Below, piece after piece: positions 15,029 to 24,502 of a DNA stretch of 64,000 nt. A program made the translations under genes and the position numbers. The notes beneath the pieces are model-generated. The model ran no database searches, was not told the origin of the DNA, and was given only the letters and a program-made list of their open reading frames with translations. The first letter of the stretch is position 1. The number at the start of each line of letters is the position of its first letter. The stretch lies in assembly GCA_938092005.1 (NCBI GenBank), contig CALKOU010000005.1, positions 84,010 to 148,009 on the forward strand, in the 5' to 3' direction. The DNA is from an uncultured Flavobacteriaceae bacterium (GTDB lineage Bacteria; Bacteroidota; Bacteroidia; Flavobacteriales; Flavobacteriaceae).

Positions 15029-18000
15029 CTAAACTTCTTTGAAAATTAGGTTTTTTCCGCAGTAAACCAGTAGTTTTTGTTTAACGATTCGTGCTTTTTG
15101 GTGTAAACATTCAGCATAGGCTTGCAGTTGAATTGCGTGGGCATCACTTTCTTTTCCTGTCTTATAGTCCAAAAGGAGGGCTTCATTTTCTTTGGTGATG
15201 ACAAATCTGTCGGGGCGCAACACCGTTCCATCTGCTGTGAAAAGAGGACGCTCACAGTAGGGCGTGTTAGCAGGATTAAAATAATCGGCAAGGGCTTCAT
15301 GGGTTACAATTTCTGCAACTGATTTCTGCAAACGTTCATAGGCTTCATTTCCCAGTCGTGCTTTGGCCTGTGTTTGACCAATGGCAGCTTCCATGTCTTG
15401 TGGCACATCAATTTTGGCCATCACTTCATGAAGTACCGTTCCAAACAACGCTTCCTTTGATTGTTCTGTCCGCTCCGAAACAGTGCTCATAGCCTGTGCA
15501 ACATTAAACGTAAAAGCCGTTGTTGCAAAAGAACTCTTTTTGTGGGTTTGTGTTTTTTTAAGTGGTTTGCCATAAACAACTTCATGCTCGGTTAATTCTG
15601 GTATTGCTTGTGCGAAAATATCAGGTATTCCGCTGGGTGTTCCTCCCTCATTCCCTTTTTGGGTAATGATGTGTAACGCTTCCACAGGACGGGTCATGCC
15701 TACGTATAGCGTATTGAGGGTGTCCATGACAGCCTGCGCATAAAAGGTTTCATATGTTTGTTTTGCGCCTTCGCCAAGCGCTGTTAGCCTTTGGGATATC
15801 GGAAGTAACATTTCGCGAAAAGGGGCGTAATCTTCTTTAGGCAATGGAAACCACGCAAGGTTGTCATTTCCTTCAATCCACTTGCTGTCGGAAAACGGTA
15901 AAATAACGACGGGAAATGCCAGGCCTTTAGCCTTGTGGGTTGTCATAATCTTTACGGCGTCGCTATTTTCGGGTGGGCGAATGGCCAAGCTACCTTGATA
16001 TTGCTCCCAATGCGCAATAAGCTCAACCGCTGTTCCCTGACTGTTGGCTTGCCATTTTAACACTTCATCTAAAAACCCTTGAATATGTGCCGTCAAGTGA
16101 TCGGTTAACGAAAGTGCCCAAATAGCATATTCTAATGCAGCATATAGTGGCAATCGATTAAAAGTAACCAGGTCAAACTTTTGGCTTGAAAGCGCTAATA
16201 GCACCTCTCGCACAGGCCGCTGTTGCTGCTCATGCGTCCATTCAAAAGGGTTGGGTTGGGAGCATGCAAATCGCTCCAGAACGGCATATCGGTTAATCAT
16301 ACTATTAGGGGTAACACGCAATCGTACAAGGTGCATCAAAAACTGAACTTCTGGACTTTGTGCTACAAGCAATGATTCCGAAGACGTAATAGGGATGCCT
16401 GCTTCTGTAAGTGCCTTGGCTATTTGAACGCCCTGCTTGTTTTTTCTAACCAATACACAAATATCTTTTGGCAAATACCCTTGGTCTAAGCAAGCATGAA
16501 CGCGCGCCAAAACCGCTTCTTGGTATGCTGTGGTACGCTCTTCGTTATTCGTTCCTTCAATTGTAGATATCGTAACATAGCCGCCTTCTTTGCTATTGGC
16601 TTCTTGAACGCAAGATTCAGCATACAATTTTTGCTGTGATGCTAATGGCAAGTGTTGCGCCGCTTTGGTAAAAAACATATTGTTAAACGAAACTATTTCG
16701 GGGAGGCTTCTGTAGTTTTTCGGCAGGTTTTCTACTGTTGGTGTTACGCTAAACGGCACTTCTTTGTTGGAAAGCCTCATAAACTGCTCTGGATAACCAC
16801 CACGCCAACGATATATAGATTGCTTTGCATCGCCCACCAGCACCAAAGAACCCGAGCGTTCATCATCTTCAAGCGCATGAGAAAATAATGGCTGAAGGTT
16901 TCGCCATTGCAATGTAGACGTGTCTTGAAACTCGTCAACAAAAAAATGTTGGTAGCGCACTCCAAGCCGCTCAAACATAAAATGTGTGTCTGTGTCTTTA
17001 ATGGCATCTGAAATAAGCTTGTTAAAAAACCCCAACAACTGGCTATTTCGCTCTTCCTGAAGCGATGAAACGCCCTGACCAATATGCTGCATTAATGACA
17101 ACGGCACAACATTCCTCCCCAAAAGTTTGAGCAGGGTAAGTTGTCGCCAATGACGCATATATGTTTCCAATAATGTCGTCACACGTTTTTTTACACGCTC
17201 AAACTGTTCTTGCTCGTGGGGTTTAGCGGCTTTCTTTAAAAATAATCCAGATGCAATGCTGTTCAAAAGTGTTTTATTTAACATCTCCTTTGGCCAATCA
17301 TCTGCCTCCAAACTCCTAAGCAATTTTGGTAATGACATATGGGGAAAGGCATCTGCTGAAATGTCCATTGACGTAAAGGCCTCCAAGAGTGCAGCCGCTT
17401 CTTCTTGTATAGGAGTAGCTATTGTTGTTGTTTGCTCCTTTAGCTTGCGGTTTAACGCTACAAACGCCTCCATAGGGATCTCGGCCAAATCGGTTAGCGA
17501 TTGCATGTGATTTTCGTTCAAATACATCTGTGCAATTGTACTTACCTCATTGGTAACGTCCCATGACTTTAAGGCATCAGCTTTTTGCAAGACATAATGT
17601 ACCAATACTTTTGTAAGGACTTTGTCTTCTCCTGCTTTACTAAGAATTTGCTCAACAACCTCAGCCATAAAAGGCTTACCGTCTAAGGCAACTTCAAAAC
17701 GGGCATTAATCCCCAGGTCTCGTGCAAATGTTCGTATGATTTGATGCGTGAGTTTGTCAATAGTAGCTACTTGCAGTTGCCCAAAATGATGAAGAATATA
17801 GCGATACGCTTTTTTTGATCGTTGGTGCAATTCTTGACTGCTAATGCCACACATGTCTATTAACTGTAAAAACATGCCGTCATTTTTTGCACTTTTATGG
17901 TCCGTAGCAAAGGTGTGCAAGTGGCTTAAAATGCGCGTTTTCATTTCTTGAGCAGCTTTGTTGGTAAAGGTTATCGCGAGTAACCGCCTAACTTGCGTAG

Positions 18001-18112
18001 AGCGTTGAGCGTTGAGCAACCGAAAAAGAAATGACCTGACAAGCGTGTGCGTCTTTCCAGACCCTGCCGAGGCATTATAAATAACAAATGAAGGTACGGT
18101 GCTGTTTGACAC
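15029..18112 (-). CDS. addA: UvrD/Rep-type helicase-nuclease, AddA-like
   Basis: The 1027-aa product is a superfamily 1A helicase with a C-terminal RecB-type nuclease. Visible motifs: Walker A NASAGSGKTHT (residues 13-23), AITFTNKAAQEM, Walker B VDEFQDTS, GDAKQSIYRWRGG, TTHKAKGLAFPVVILPF, VGMTRP, and the nuclease core RPDRFVITKE with LLLDYKTGKES near the end. It starts at GTG. Family knowledge makes it the AddA subunit that unwinds and degrades broken DNA ends together with the AddB-like protein at 10855-13602. It is divergent from superoxide dismutase, with about 70 bp shared upstream. Confidence 0.88.
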   Translation of the reverse strand: MSNSTVPSFVIYNASAGSGKTHTLVRSFLFRLLNAQRSTQVRRLLAITFTNKAAQEMKTRILSHLHTFATDHKSAKNDGMFLQLIDMCGISSQELHQRSKKAYRYILHHFGQLQVATIDKLTHQIIRTFARDLGINARFEVALDGKPFMAEVVEQILSKAGEDKVLTKVLVHYVLQKADALKSWDVTNEVSTIAQMYLNENHMQSLTDLAEIPMEAFVALNRKLKEQTTTIATPIQEEAAALLEAFTSMDISADAFPHMSLPKLLRSLEADDWPKEMLNKTLLNSIASGLFLKKAAKPHEQEQFERVKKRVTTLLETYMRHWRQLTLLKLLGRNVVPLSLMQHIGQGVSSLQEERNSQLLGFFNKLISDAIKDTDTHFMFERLGVRYQHFFVDEFQDTSTLQWRNLQPLFSHALEDDERSGSLVLVGDAKQSIYRWRGGYPEQFMRLSNKEVPFSVTPTVENLPKNYRSLPEIVSFNNMFFTKAAQHLPLASQQKLYAESCVQEANSKEGGYVTISTIEGTNNEERTTAYQEAVLARVHACLDQGYLPKDICVLVRKNKQGVQIAKALTEAGIPITSSESLLVAQSPEVQFLMHLVRLRVTPNSMINRYAVLERFACSQPNPFEWTHEQQQRPVREVLLALSSQKFDLVTFNRLPLYAALEYAIWALSLTDHLTAHIQGFLDEVLKWQANSQGTAVELIAHWEQYQGSLAIRPPENSDAVKIMTTHKAKGLAFPVVILPFSDSKWIEGNDNLAWFPLPKEDYAPFREMLLPISQRLTALGEGAKQTYETFYAQAVMDTLNTLYVGMTRPVEALHIITQKGNEGGTPSGIPDIFAQAIPELTEHEVVYGKPLKKTQTHKKSSFATTAFTFNVAQAMSTVSERTEQSKEALFGTVLHEVMAKIDVPQDMEAAIGQTQAKARLGNEAYERLQKSVAEIVTHEALADYFNPANTPYCERPLFTADGTVLRPDRFVITKENEALLLDYKTGKESDAHAIQLQAYAECLHQKARIVKQKLLVYCGKNLIFKEV

Positions 18113-18154
18113 GGCAATTGGTCTTTATCAGAACTAAATATAGGAATATATGTG

Positions 18155-18162
18155 TAACTTTG
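18155..18162 (+). promoter_or_regulatory. Probable -7 box of the sod promoter
   Basis: TAACTTTG matches TAnnTTTG and lies 21 bp upstream of the superoxide dismutase ATG. No -33 element was seen at the usual distance. Confidence 0.5.
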
Positions 18163-18183
18163 TAGCAAATAAATTATATAAAA

Positions 18184-18786
18184 ATGGCTTTTGAACTTCC
18201 TTCGCTTCCATATGCTACAAATGCATTGGAGCCACACATTGACACAAAAACAATGGAAATCCATCACGGTAAACACCACAATGGATATACTACTAAATTA
18301 AACGCTGCTATTGAAGGCACTGCCCTTGAGGGTAAATCTATTGAAGAAATTTTAGCTAACCTCGACATGAGTAATGGAGCTGTTCGCAATAACGGCGGAG
18401 GGTACTACAACCACTGCTTGTTTTGGGAGGTTATGGGTCCTGATGCTGGAGAGATGTCTGCTGAACTCAGTGGCGCAATTGACAAAGCCTTTGGTTCTTT
18501 TGATGCTTTCAAAGATGCCTTTTCAAAAGCTGCCGCTACACAGTTTGGGTCTGGCTGGGCTTGGCTATGTGTGCATCAAGATGGCACTTTAGAGGTGTGT
18601 TCAACACCAAATCAAGACAACCCGCTAATGAAAAGCGTCAGTTGTGAGGGTACACCCATACTTGGGTTGGACGTTTGGGAGCACGCATACTACCTAAATT
18701 ACCAAAACCGTCGCCCAGATTACATTGAAGCATTCTTTAATGTAGTAAACTGGACAGAAGTAAGTAAACGTTACGCAAGTCGTTAA
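18184..18786 (+). CDS. sodA: Superoxide dismutase, Mn/Fe family
   Basis: The 200-aa product converts superoxide to hydrogen peroxide and oxygen in the cytoplasm. Ligands visible are His27 (MEIHHGKHH), His77 ([11 protein letters not shown]) and the Asp and His of DVWEHAYY. The GGG before the second ligand and the Gln in NQDNPLM point to a manganese or cambialistic enzyme, not a strictly iron one. Length is normal. The gene is alone, with its own promoter box and terminator. Confidence 0.96.
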   Translation: MAFELPSLPYATNALEPHIDTKTMEIHHGKHHNGYTTKLNAAIEGTALEGKSIEEILANLDMSNGAVRNNGGGYYNHCLFWEVMGPDAGEMSAELSGAIDKAFGSFDAFKDAFSKAAATQFGSGWAWLCVHQDGTLEVCSTPNQDNPLMKSVSCEGTPILGLDVWEHAYYLNYQNRRPDYIEAFFNVVNWTEVSKRYASR

Positions 18787-18810
18787 CATTCAGCTTGTTG
18801 TGTAAACAGA

Positions 18811-18837
18811 AAAGAGGGCTAATCGCCCTCTTTTTTT
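18811..18837 (+). terminator. Terminator of superoxide dismutase
   Basis: A 9-bp stem (AAAGAGGGC / GCCCTCTTT) with a 5-nt loop and a T run, 25 bp past the stop. Confidence 0.9.
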
Positions 18838-18846
18838 GTATAAAAT

Positions 18847-18875
18847 AAAAAAGGTGGAAAGAATCCACCTTTTTT
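18847..18875. terminator. Bidirectional terminator between sod and purF
   Basis: A 12-bp inverted repeat (core GGTGGA / TCCACC) with a 5-nt loop, flanked by A and T runs. It is placed to stop the purF transcript on the - strand. Confidence 0.8.
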
Positions 18876-18986
18876 GCCCCAAATCTTACCATGAACTTAA
18901 CCTACTTATGTTATGGCTCTGCTAATATACGAACTCCTTTTACAATTCAAAGGATTATTTGATAAAAATCATTTTTTTTTCAAATT

Positions 18987-20882
18987 TTAATACGCACGCC
19001 CCTTGTTTCCTTCGTAGAAATTGATGTATGCCTGATTCACAACCTTATTCCCGCCGGCTGTCGGATAGTTCCCTGTGAAGTACCAGTCGCCCGTATTGTT
19101 TGGACAGGCCTCGTGCAAATTCGCTACGGGCTGAAAAATAACATCTACCTCAGCCTTAATATCGGACGTACGCAGCATTTCGGCAACTTGATGCGAAATT
19201 TGGTCGTCTGTAAATTGGTCATAAAGCGACTTCACATGGTTTTGAATACTGTTGATATCTTGACCCATGGCTGCTTTGGCTTTTTGGTAAACGTCTTCAA
19301 GCTGGTGGGTTTGTCCGTTTTTCTCTAACAAAGCCAACATTGCTCGAAATGCAATAAGATCTTCCAATCTTGCCATATCAATCCCGTAACAATCCGGATA
19401 ACGAATTTGAGGAGCGCTAGACACAACCGTAATTTTCTTAGGGTTCAAGCGATCCAATATTTTTAATATGCTTTTTTGTAGCGTTGTGCCGCGAACAATA
19501 CTGTCGTCAATAACGACAAGGTTGTCGTTGGGCTTAACAGACCCATAGGTAATGTCGTATACATGAGCCACCAAATCGTCCCTGCTGCTATCCTCGGTAA
19601 TAAAGGTGCGTAGTTTTACGTCTTTTAGAATGACCTTCTCTATTCTAGGTCGTGGCGAAAGCAGTGCTTTCAAACGGTCTGGAGAAAGGTTGGTCTCTTT
19701 TAGTATCGCTGCCTCTGATTCTTCAAGCATAAAATCCTGAACGCGCTGAACCAATCCGTAAAAGGAGGTTTCTGCCGTGTTTGGTATGTATGAAAAAACC
19801 GTGTTTTTTAAATCGCCTTTTACAGAGTCATATATTTTTGGAAACAACAAACGGCCCAGTGCTTTTCGCTCATTGTATATGTCGGCATCGTTCCCTCTTG
19901 AAAAATAAATTCGCTCAAAAGAACATGCCTTTCTTGGCGTTGGTGTATTGATCTGAGTGTGCGAAACATCTCCTGACTTCTTAATAATTAGCGCATGGCC
20001 TGGGTCTATTTCTTGAATAGCTTCCATTGGAACGTTAAACACCGTCTGAATAGCGGGGCGTTCAGAAGCCACCACTACAATCTCATCATCTTTGTAATAG
20101 AACGCGGGTCGAATGCCAGCAGGGTCTCGAAGCACAAACGAATCGCCGTGTCCGAGCAGTCCACCGATTACGTAACCGCCATCCCAATTCTTTGAAGCCC
20201 TCCTAAGTATTTTCGCAACGTTCAATCGCTTTGCGATTTCAGGGGAAGCTTCATTTTTGTTAAACCCTTCTTTCTTAAGGTCTTTGTATAGCTTGGCAAC
20301 GGAGTCATCCAAAAAGTGACCTATTTTTTCCATGACCGTTACTGTGTCAGCCTTTTCTTTTGGGTGCTGCCCGAGCTCCACAAGGTTCTCAAAAAGCTCG
20401 TTGACATTTGTAAGGTTAAAATTTCCGGCTACAATAAGGTTACGATGCATCCAATTGTTTTGACGCAAGAAAGGGTGAACGCTTTCAATGGTGTTTTTTC
20501 CAAATGTGCCGTAACGTAAATGGCCTAACATTACCTCGCCAACATAGGGAAATGTCGATTTAAGCTCTTGCGTAGAAAGCGTCGCTGTTGAAAGCTCTTG
20601 CTCGACATCGTTTATGCGCGCATTAATTTTTCCGAAAATGTCTTTTATTGGCTGCGGATCAGAAGACCGAACACGACTCATAAAGCGTTCGCCGGGTGCC
20701 ATGTCTAGCTTGATACTCGCAAAACCCGCACCATCTTGTCCGCGGTTATGCTGCTTTTCAAGCATCAAATACATTTTTTGAAGCCCATAGAAAGAGCTTC
20801 CGTATTTTTTTTTGTAATGGTCTAAGGGTTTGAGTAGCCTGACCAGGGCTATTCCACATTCGTGCTTAATCGCGTCACTCAT
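18987..20882 (-). CDS. purF: Amidophosphoribosyltransferase (PurF-like class II glutamine amidotransferase)
   Basis: The 631-aa product catalyses the first step of purine synthesis, transferring ammonia from glutamine to PRPP. The glutaminase domain shows the nucleophile Cys9 (KHECGIALVR) and RGQDGAGFASI. The phosphoribosyltransferase domain carries the PRPP-binding motif LVVIDDSIVRGTTLQKSI. It is longer than the roughly 500 residues of E. coli PurF; extra segments between the two domains and at the C-terminus are usual for the Flavobacteriia version. purN lies nearby on the same strand, which fits a purine grouping. Confidence 0.9.
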   Translation of the reverse strand: MSDAIKHECGIALVRLLKPLDHYKKKYGSSFYGLQKMYLMLEKQHNRGQDGAGFASIKLDMAPGERFMSRVRSSDPQPIKDIFGKINARINDVEQELSTATLSTQELKSTFPYVGEVMLGHLRYGTFGKNTIESVHPFLRQNNWMHRNLIVAGNFNLTNVNELFENLVELGQHPKEKADTVTVMEKIGHFLDDSVAKLYKDLKKEGFNKNEASPEIAKRLNVAKILRRASKNWDGGYVIGGLLGHGDSFVLRDPAGIRPAFYYKDDEIVVVASERPAIQTVFNVPMEAIQEIDPGHALIIKKSGDVSHTQINTPTPRKACSFERIYFSRGNDADIYNERKALGRLLFPKIYDSVKGDLKNTVFSYIPNTAETSFYGLVQRVQDFMLEESEAAILKETNLSPDRLKALLSPRPRIEKVILKDVKLRTFITEDSSRDDLVAHVYDITYGSVKPNDNLVVIDDSIVRGTTLQKSILKILDRLNPKKITVVSSAPQIRYPDCYGIDMARLEDLIAFRAMLALLEKNGQTHQLEDVYQKAKAAMGQDINSIQNHVKSLYDQFTDDQISHQVAEMLRTSDIKAEVDVIFQPVANLHEACPNNTGDWYFTGNYPTAGGNKVVNQAYINFYEGNKGRAY

Positions 20883-20923
20883 TGGACAAAATTAACTAAA
20901 ATTAACATAGCCTCCGCTCACAA

Positions 20924-21847
20924 TTATGATACTGTTCGCAAACGTTCTAATTTGTGTAATTGAGACAGAAATGTTTGCTTTTCGGCATGCTCTAAGCCTT
21001 CTGTTCCCATGGCGCCTACGCAAATAGATGCGGCAGCTGTACCATGTAAAATTCCTTGTTTTATTGAAATAGCCGACAGTTGATCGTGTGCAGCCAAATA
21101 ACCCGACAAACCTCCTGCAAAGCTATCCCCTGCACCCGTAGGGTCGATTACCTCTTGCAGCGGTAATGCAGGCGCATAAAAGGGGTGGTCTTGATAAAAC
21201 AACAAAGCGCCGTGTTCCCCCTTTTTAATGATAACATATTCTGGCCCCAGTTCGTGTATTGCTTTGGCAGCTGAAACCAGGTTTGTTTTACCGCTTAACT
21301 GTAAGGCCTCTTCATCGTTAATTGTAATGACATCTATGTGTTTGATTACATCTAATAATTTTGGCATGGCAATATCCATCCAAAAATTCATGGTATCAAG
21401 AAGCACTACCCTATCTGAGTTAGGCACCAGCTGATCCAACACCTTTTGTTGGACAGCAGGGTCAAGGTTGCCAAGCATTACAACAGATGCGTCTTTAAAA
21501 TGATCGGGGACAACAGGGTCAAAATCAGCCAACACATTCAGCTGCGTGTCAAGCGTATCGCGCTTGTTCATGTTGTCGTGGTACTTGCCTTTCCAGTAAA
21601 AGGAATTTTGCCCCGAAACCTTGGTAACACCAGACAAGTCAATGTTTCGTTCCGTTAGGAGCGAGGTGTACTGGTCTGTAAAGTCATCGCCAATCACCGA
21701 AACGATTCCGATTTCTGCTGCAGCATATGAAGCCGCAAGTCCAATATAAGTGCCTGCTCCTCCTAAAATTTTTCCCGATGCTTGCGTTGGTGTAATGATT
21801 TCATCAAAGGCCATCGTGCCTACAATGAGTAGCTTGTTGTTTTTCAT
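20924..21847 (-). CDS. PfkB family carbohydrate/nucleoside kinase
   Basis: The 307-aa product has the PfkB N-terminal signature region (GKILGGAGTYIGLAASYAAA) and the C-terminal signature DPTGAGDSFAGG with the catalytic Asp and anion hole. The family phosphorylates sugars or nucleosides with ATP. The substrate cannot be read from the sequence. Its start overlaps the rnhA stop by 4 bp (ATGA), so it is translationally coupled in a purN-rnhA-pfkB operon; a nucleoside or ribose substrate would fit but is only inference. Confidence 0.88.
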   Translation of the reverse strand: MKNNKLLIVGTMAFDEIITPTQASGKILGGAGTYIGLAASYAAAEIGIVSVIGDDFTDQYTSLLTERNIDLSGVTKVSGQNSFYWKGKYHDNMNKRDTLDTQLNVLADFDPVVPDHFKDASVVMLGNLDPAVQQKVLDQLVPNSDRVVLLDTMNFWMDIAMPKLLDVIKHIDVITINDEEALQLSGKTNLVSAAKAIHELGPEYVIIKKGEHGALLFYQDHPFYAPALPLQEVIDPTGAGDSFAGGLSGYLAAHDQLSAISIKQGILHGTAAASICVGAMGTEGLEHAEKQTFLSQLHKLERLRTVS

Positions 21848-22311
21848 GCCGTTTGTGGTTTATATCCTGTATCTTCTTTTTTGTTTGGTTGCTTTGCCGC
21901 TCCCACAGCCAAGGCATCGCATCTTTCGTTTTGTGGATGCTGGTTGTGTCCTTTAATCCATTTTATCCGCACATGATGCTTTCTGAAAATGATTAAAAAG
22001 CGGTTCCACAAATCTTGGTTTTTTTGTTTTTTAAATCCTTCTTTTTCCCAACGAAAAACCCATTTTTTTTCAACAGCATCACACACGTATTTCGAATCCG
22101 TGAAAACCGTTACGTTCAGTGGTGCTTCTTTTAACAACTCTAACCCAACGATTACCGCCATCAACTCCATTCGGTTATTTGTCGTGTGCTTAAATCCCGC
22201 TGCGTATTCTTTTTTATACGCTGTCCCTGGGAGTTCCAAAATAAGACCGTAGCCTCCTGGCCCGGGGTTTCCAAGAGCCGATCCATCTGTGAATATGTGG
22301 ACTTCTTTCAT
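21844..22311 (-). CDS. rnhA: Ribonuclease HI
   Basis: The 155-aa product degrades RNA in RNA-DNA hybrids. The catalytic set is visible: Asp9 (IFTDGSALGNPGPGG), Glu49 (NNRMEL), Asp72 (VFTDSKYV) and Asp132 (NERCDALA), with His122 in KGHNQHPQNE. Length matches the bacterial enzyme. Four-base overlaps with purN upstream and the PfkB kinase downstream show one transcript. Confidence 0.95.
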   Translation of the reverse strand: MKEVHIFTDGSALGNPGPGGYGLILELPGTAYKKEYAAGFKHTTNNRMELMAVIVGLELLKEAPLNVTVFTDSKYVCDAVEKKWVFRWEKEGFKKQKNQDLWNRFLIIFRKHHVRIKWIKGHNQHPQNERCDALAVGAAKQPNKKEDTGYKPQTA

Positions 22312-22871
22312 CCTTGGTTTAGCAATTGATGAATTTGCGGAGCAAAGTGTTCATGCTCCAATAGGTGCGTCTTTTGCGCCACTTCAGCAACAGTATCTGT
22401 TGGGTTTAGGCTTGTTTTTGTTTGAAATATTACGGCCCCTTCGTCATAATGCTCGTTCACATAATGAATAGTAATGCCTGTTTCGCGCTCGTTATGGTTA
22501 ACAATTGCTTCAAAAACGTGGTTGCCATACATGCCTTTTCCGCCATACTTGGGCAGTAATGAGGGGTGTATGTTAATTATTTTGTTGGGGAATGCTTCTA
22601 AAAAAGAGGGGGGGATTTTCCACAGAAATCCAGCAAGAACAATCAAAGATGGGGCTGCTGTTTTGAGCTCCTCTAATACGTCTTTTTCAAAAGCACTACG
22701 CTCAAAAACTCGGGTAGATACCCCGTACTTTGCTGCGCGGTCTAGCACCCCAGCATGAATATTATTACAATAAATTTTGGTTACAGCTGCTGTGTCAACA
22801 GCATTAAAATACGAGATTATTTTTTCCGCATTTGTGCCTGAACCAGAGGCAAAAACTACTATTGATTTCAA
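22308..22871 (-). CDS. purN: Phosphoribosylglycinamide formyltransferase
   Basis: The 187-aa product formylates GAR with 10-formyl-THF, the third step of purine synthesis. It starts VVFASGSGTNAEKII, has the catalytic region INIHPSLLPKYGG with the His, and the formyl-folate Asp region ITIHYVNEHYDEGAVI. It is first in the purN-rnhA-pfkB operon and divergent from acpP. Confidence 0.94.
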   Translation of the reverse strand: MKSIVVFASGSGTNAEKIISYFNAVDTAAVTKIYCNNIHAGVLDRAAKYGVSTRVFERSAFEKDVLEELKTAAPSLIVLAGFLWKIPPSFLEAFPNKIINIHPSLLPKYGGKGMYGNHVFEAIVNHNERETGITIHYVNEHYDEGAVIFQTKTSLNPTDTVAEVAQKTHLLEHEHFAPQIHQLLNQG

Positions 22872-22954
22872 AATATAACGTGCCTTTTTGCAAAGCTACG
22901 CAATAATAATTGCTTTGGTGGTAAAGCAAAAATGTGCTTTATTTCGAAAAAAGA

Positions 22955-22984
22955 TTTGTGTGCATGAAAGTTTTTCTATTTTTG
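22955..22984 (+). promoter_or_regulatory. Promoter of acpP-fabF
   Basis: TTTG at 22955-22958, an 18-bp spacer, and TATTTTTG at 22977-22984, close to the Bacteroidota primary sigma-factor consensus (TTTG, about 19 bp, TAnnTTTG). It lies 23 bp before the acpP ATG and is the best two-part promoter in the window. Confidence 0.7.
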
Positions 22985-23007
22985 TCCAAAATATTAAAAC
23001 CAAAATT

Positions 23008-23241
23008 ATGTCTGATATTGCATCACGTGTAAAAGCCATTATTGTAGATAAACTAGGAGTTGACGAAAATGAAGTAGTCACGGAGGCTAGCTTTACTAAC
23101 GACTTAGGCGCAGACTCTTTAGACACGGTAGAACTTATTATGGAGTTCGAAAAAGAATTTGATATTCAAATTCCAGACGACCAAGCAGAAAACATTGCTA
23201 CTGTTGGTCAAGCTGTACAGTATATAGAAGGAAGTAAATAA
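23008..23241 (+). CDS. acpP: Acyl carrier protein
   Basis: The true start is the ATG at 23008, giving 77 residues beginning [20 protein letters not shown]; upstream in-frame sequence is promoter. Ser37 in GADSLDTVE carries the phosphopantetheine arm. It carries growing acyl chains in type II fatty acid synthesis. It is followed 9 bp later by fabF, the usual acpP-fabF pair. Confidence 0.97.
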   Translation: MSDIASRVKAIIVDKLGVDENEVVTEASFTNDLGADSLDTVELIMEFEKEFDIQIPDDQAENIATVGQAVQYIEGSK

Positions 23242-23250
23242 TCATTTTTC

Positions 23251-24501
23251 ATGGATAGGCGGCGAGTTGTCGTTACCGGAATTGGGGCGTTAACCCCAAT
23301 TGGAAATACAAAAGATGCGTACTGGGAGGGGCTTGTCTCTGGAACCAGTGGAGCAGCTACTATTTCCTGTTTTGATGCGTCCATGTTTAAGACACAATTT
23401 GCTTGTGAGCTAAAAAACTTTGACCCTCAGGCGCATTTTGATCGTAAAGAAGTTCGTAAGATGGATCGCTTTACGCAATATGCTATGGTGGCCGCAGACG
23501 AAGCTGTTCATGATGCCGATATTAACCTTGACACGATTGATAAATCGAGAGTTGGGGTAATTTGGGGATCTGGTATTGGTGGTTTGGAAACTTTCCAAAA
23601 CGAAGTGTTAAACTTCGCAAGCGGAAATGGCACACCACGATTCAATCCTTTCTTCATTCCTAAAATGATTGCTGACATCGCGCCCGGTATGATTTCAATC
23701 AAATACGGGTTTCGTGGGCCAAACTTTGCAACCGTTTCTGCCTGCGCATCTTCTGCTAATGCCATTATTGACGCGCTAAACTACATTCGTTTAGGGTATG
23801 CCGACGTTATGGTTACTGGAGGTTCAGAAGCAGGGGTGGCTAAGGCAAGTATTGGCGGGTTTAATGCCTTGCATGCGCTATCGACCCGAAATGACGATCC
23901 AGCAACAGCCTCACGTCCTTTTGATAAAGATCGAGATGGTTTTGTCATGGGCGAAGGAGCGGGGGCCTTAATTCTTGAGAGCTTAGAACATGCCCAAAAA
24001 AGAGGCGCTACCATTTATGCCGAAGTTACTGGGGGTGGCCTTTCAGCCGACGCGCATCACATAACGGCACCTCACCCCGAGGGGCTTGGCGCCATTAGCG
24101 TGATGGAAAATTGTATTGCCGATGCAGGCGTAAAAGCCTCAGATATTGATGCTGTTAACATGCACGGTACGTCTACTCCTTTGGGTGATGTTGCAGAAAC
24201 TAAAGCGCTCAAAGACGTTTTTGGAGAACATCTTTACTCCATGAACATCAACTCCACAAAATCAATGACAGGCCACTTGTTAGGTGCTGCAGGAGCTGTT
24301 GAAGCCATTTCTTCTATTTTGAGTATCAAGCACGGCATTGTGCCGCCAACAATCAACCACAAAACGGCCGACGAAAATATTGACCCTAAAATCAACTTTA
24401 CCTTTAATACCGCGCAAAAAAGAGATGTGTCTATTGCCATGAGTAACACCTTTGGCTTCGGAGGACACAACGCTTGTATTATGTTCGCAAAAATGGACTG
24501 A
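23251..24501 (+). CDS. fabF: Beta-ketoacyl-ACP synthase II
   Basis: The 416-aa product elongates acyl-ACP by decarboxylative condensation with malonyl-ACP. The Cys-His-His catalytic set is visible: Cys165 (TVSACASSANA), His305 (VNMHGTSTPLGD) and His342 (SMTGHLLGAAGA). Length is standard. The stop is one base before the rnc ATG, so acpP-fabF-rnc is one operon, an order found in many bacteria. Confidence 0.97.
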   Translation: MDRRRVVVTGIGALTPIGNTKDAYWEGLVSGTSGAATISCFDASMFKTQFACELKNFDPQAHFDRKEVRKMDRFTQYAMVAADEAVHDADINLDTIDKSRVGVIWGSGIGGLETFQNEVLNFASGNGTPRFNPFFIPKMIADIAPGMISIKYGFRGPNFATVSACASSANAIIDALNYIRLGYADVMVTGGSEAGVAKASIGGFNALHALSTRNDDPATASRPFDKDRDGFVMGEGAGALILESLEHAQKRGATIYAEVTGGGLSADAHHITAPHPEGLGAISVMENCIADAGVKASDIDAVNMHGTSTPLGDVAETKALKDVFGEHLYSMNINSTKSMTGHLLGAAGAVEAISSILSIKHGIVPPTINHKTADENIDPKINFTFNTAQKRDVSIAMSNTFGFGGHNACIMFAKMD

Positions 24502-24502
24502 T

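Noticed and set aside
23018..23032. CACGTG core in acpP as a further parS site
   Set aside because: The flanking bases do not match the parS consensus; the same applies to CACGTG near 38098, 47666 and 61548.
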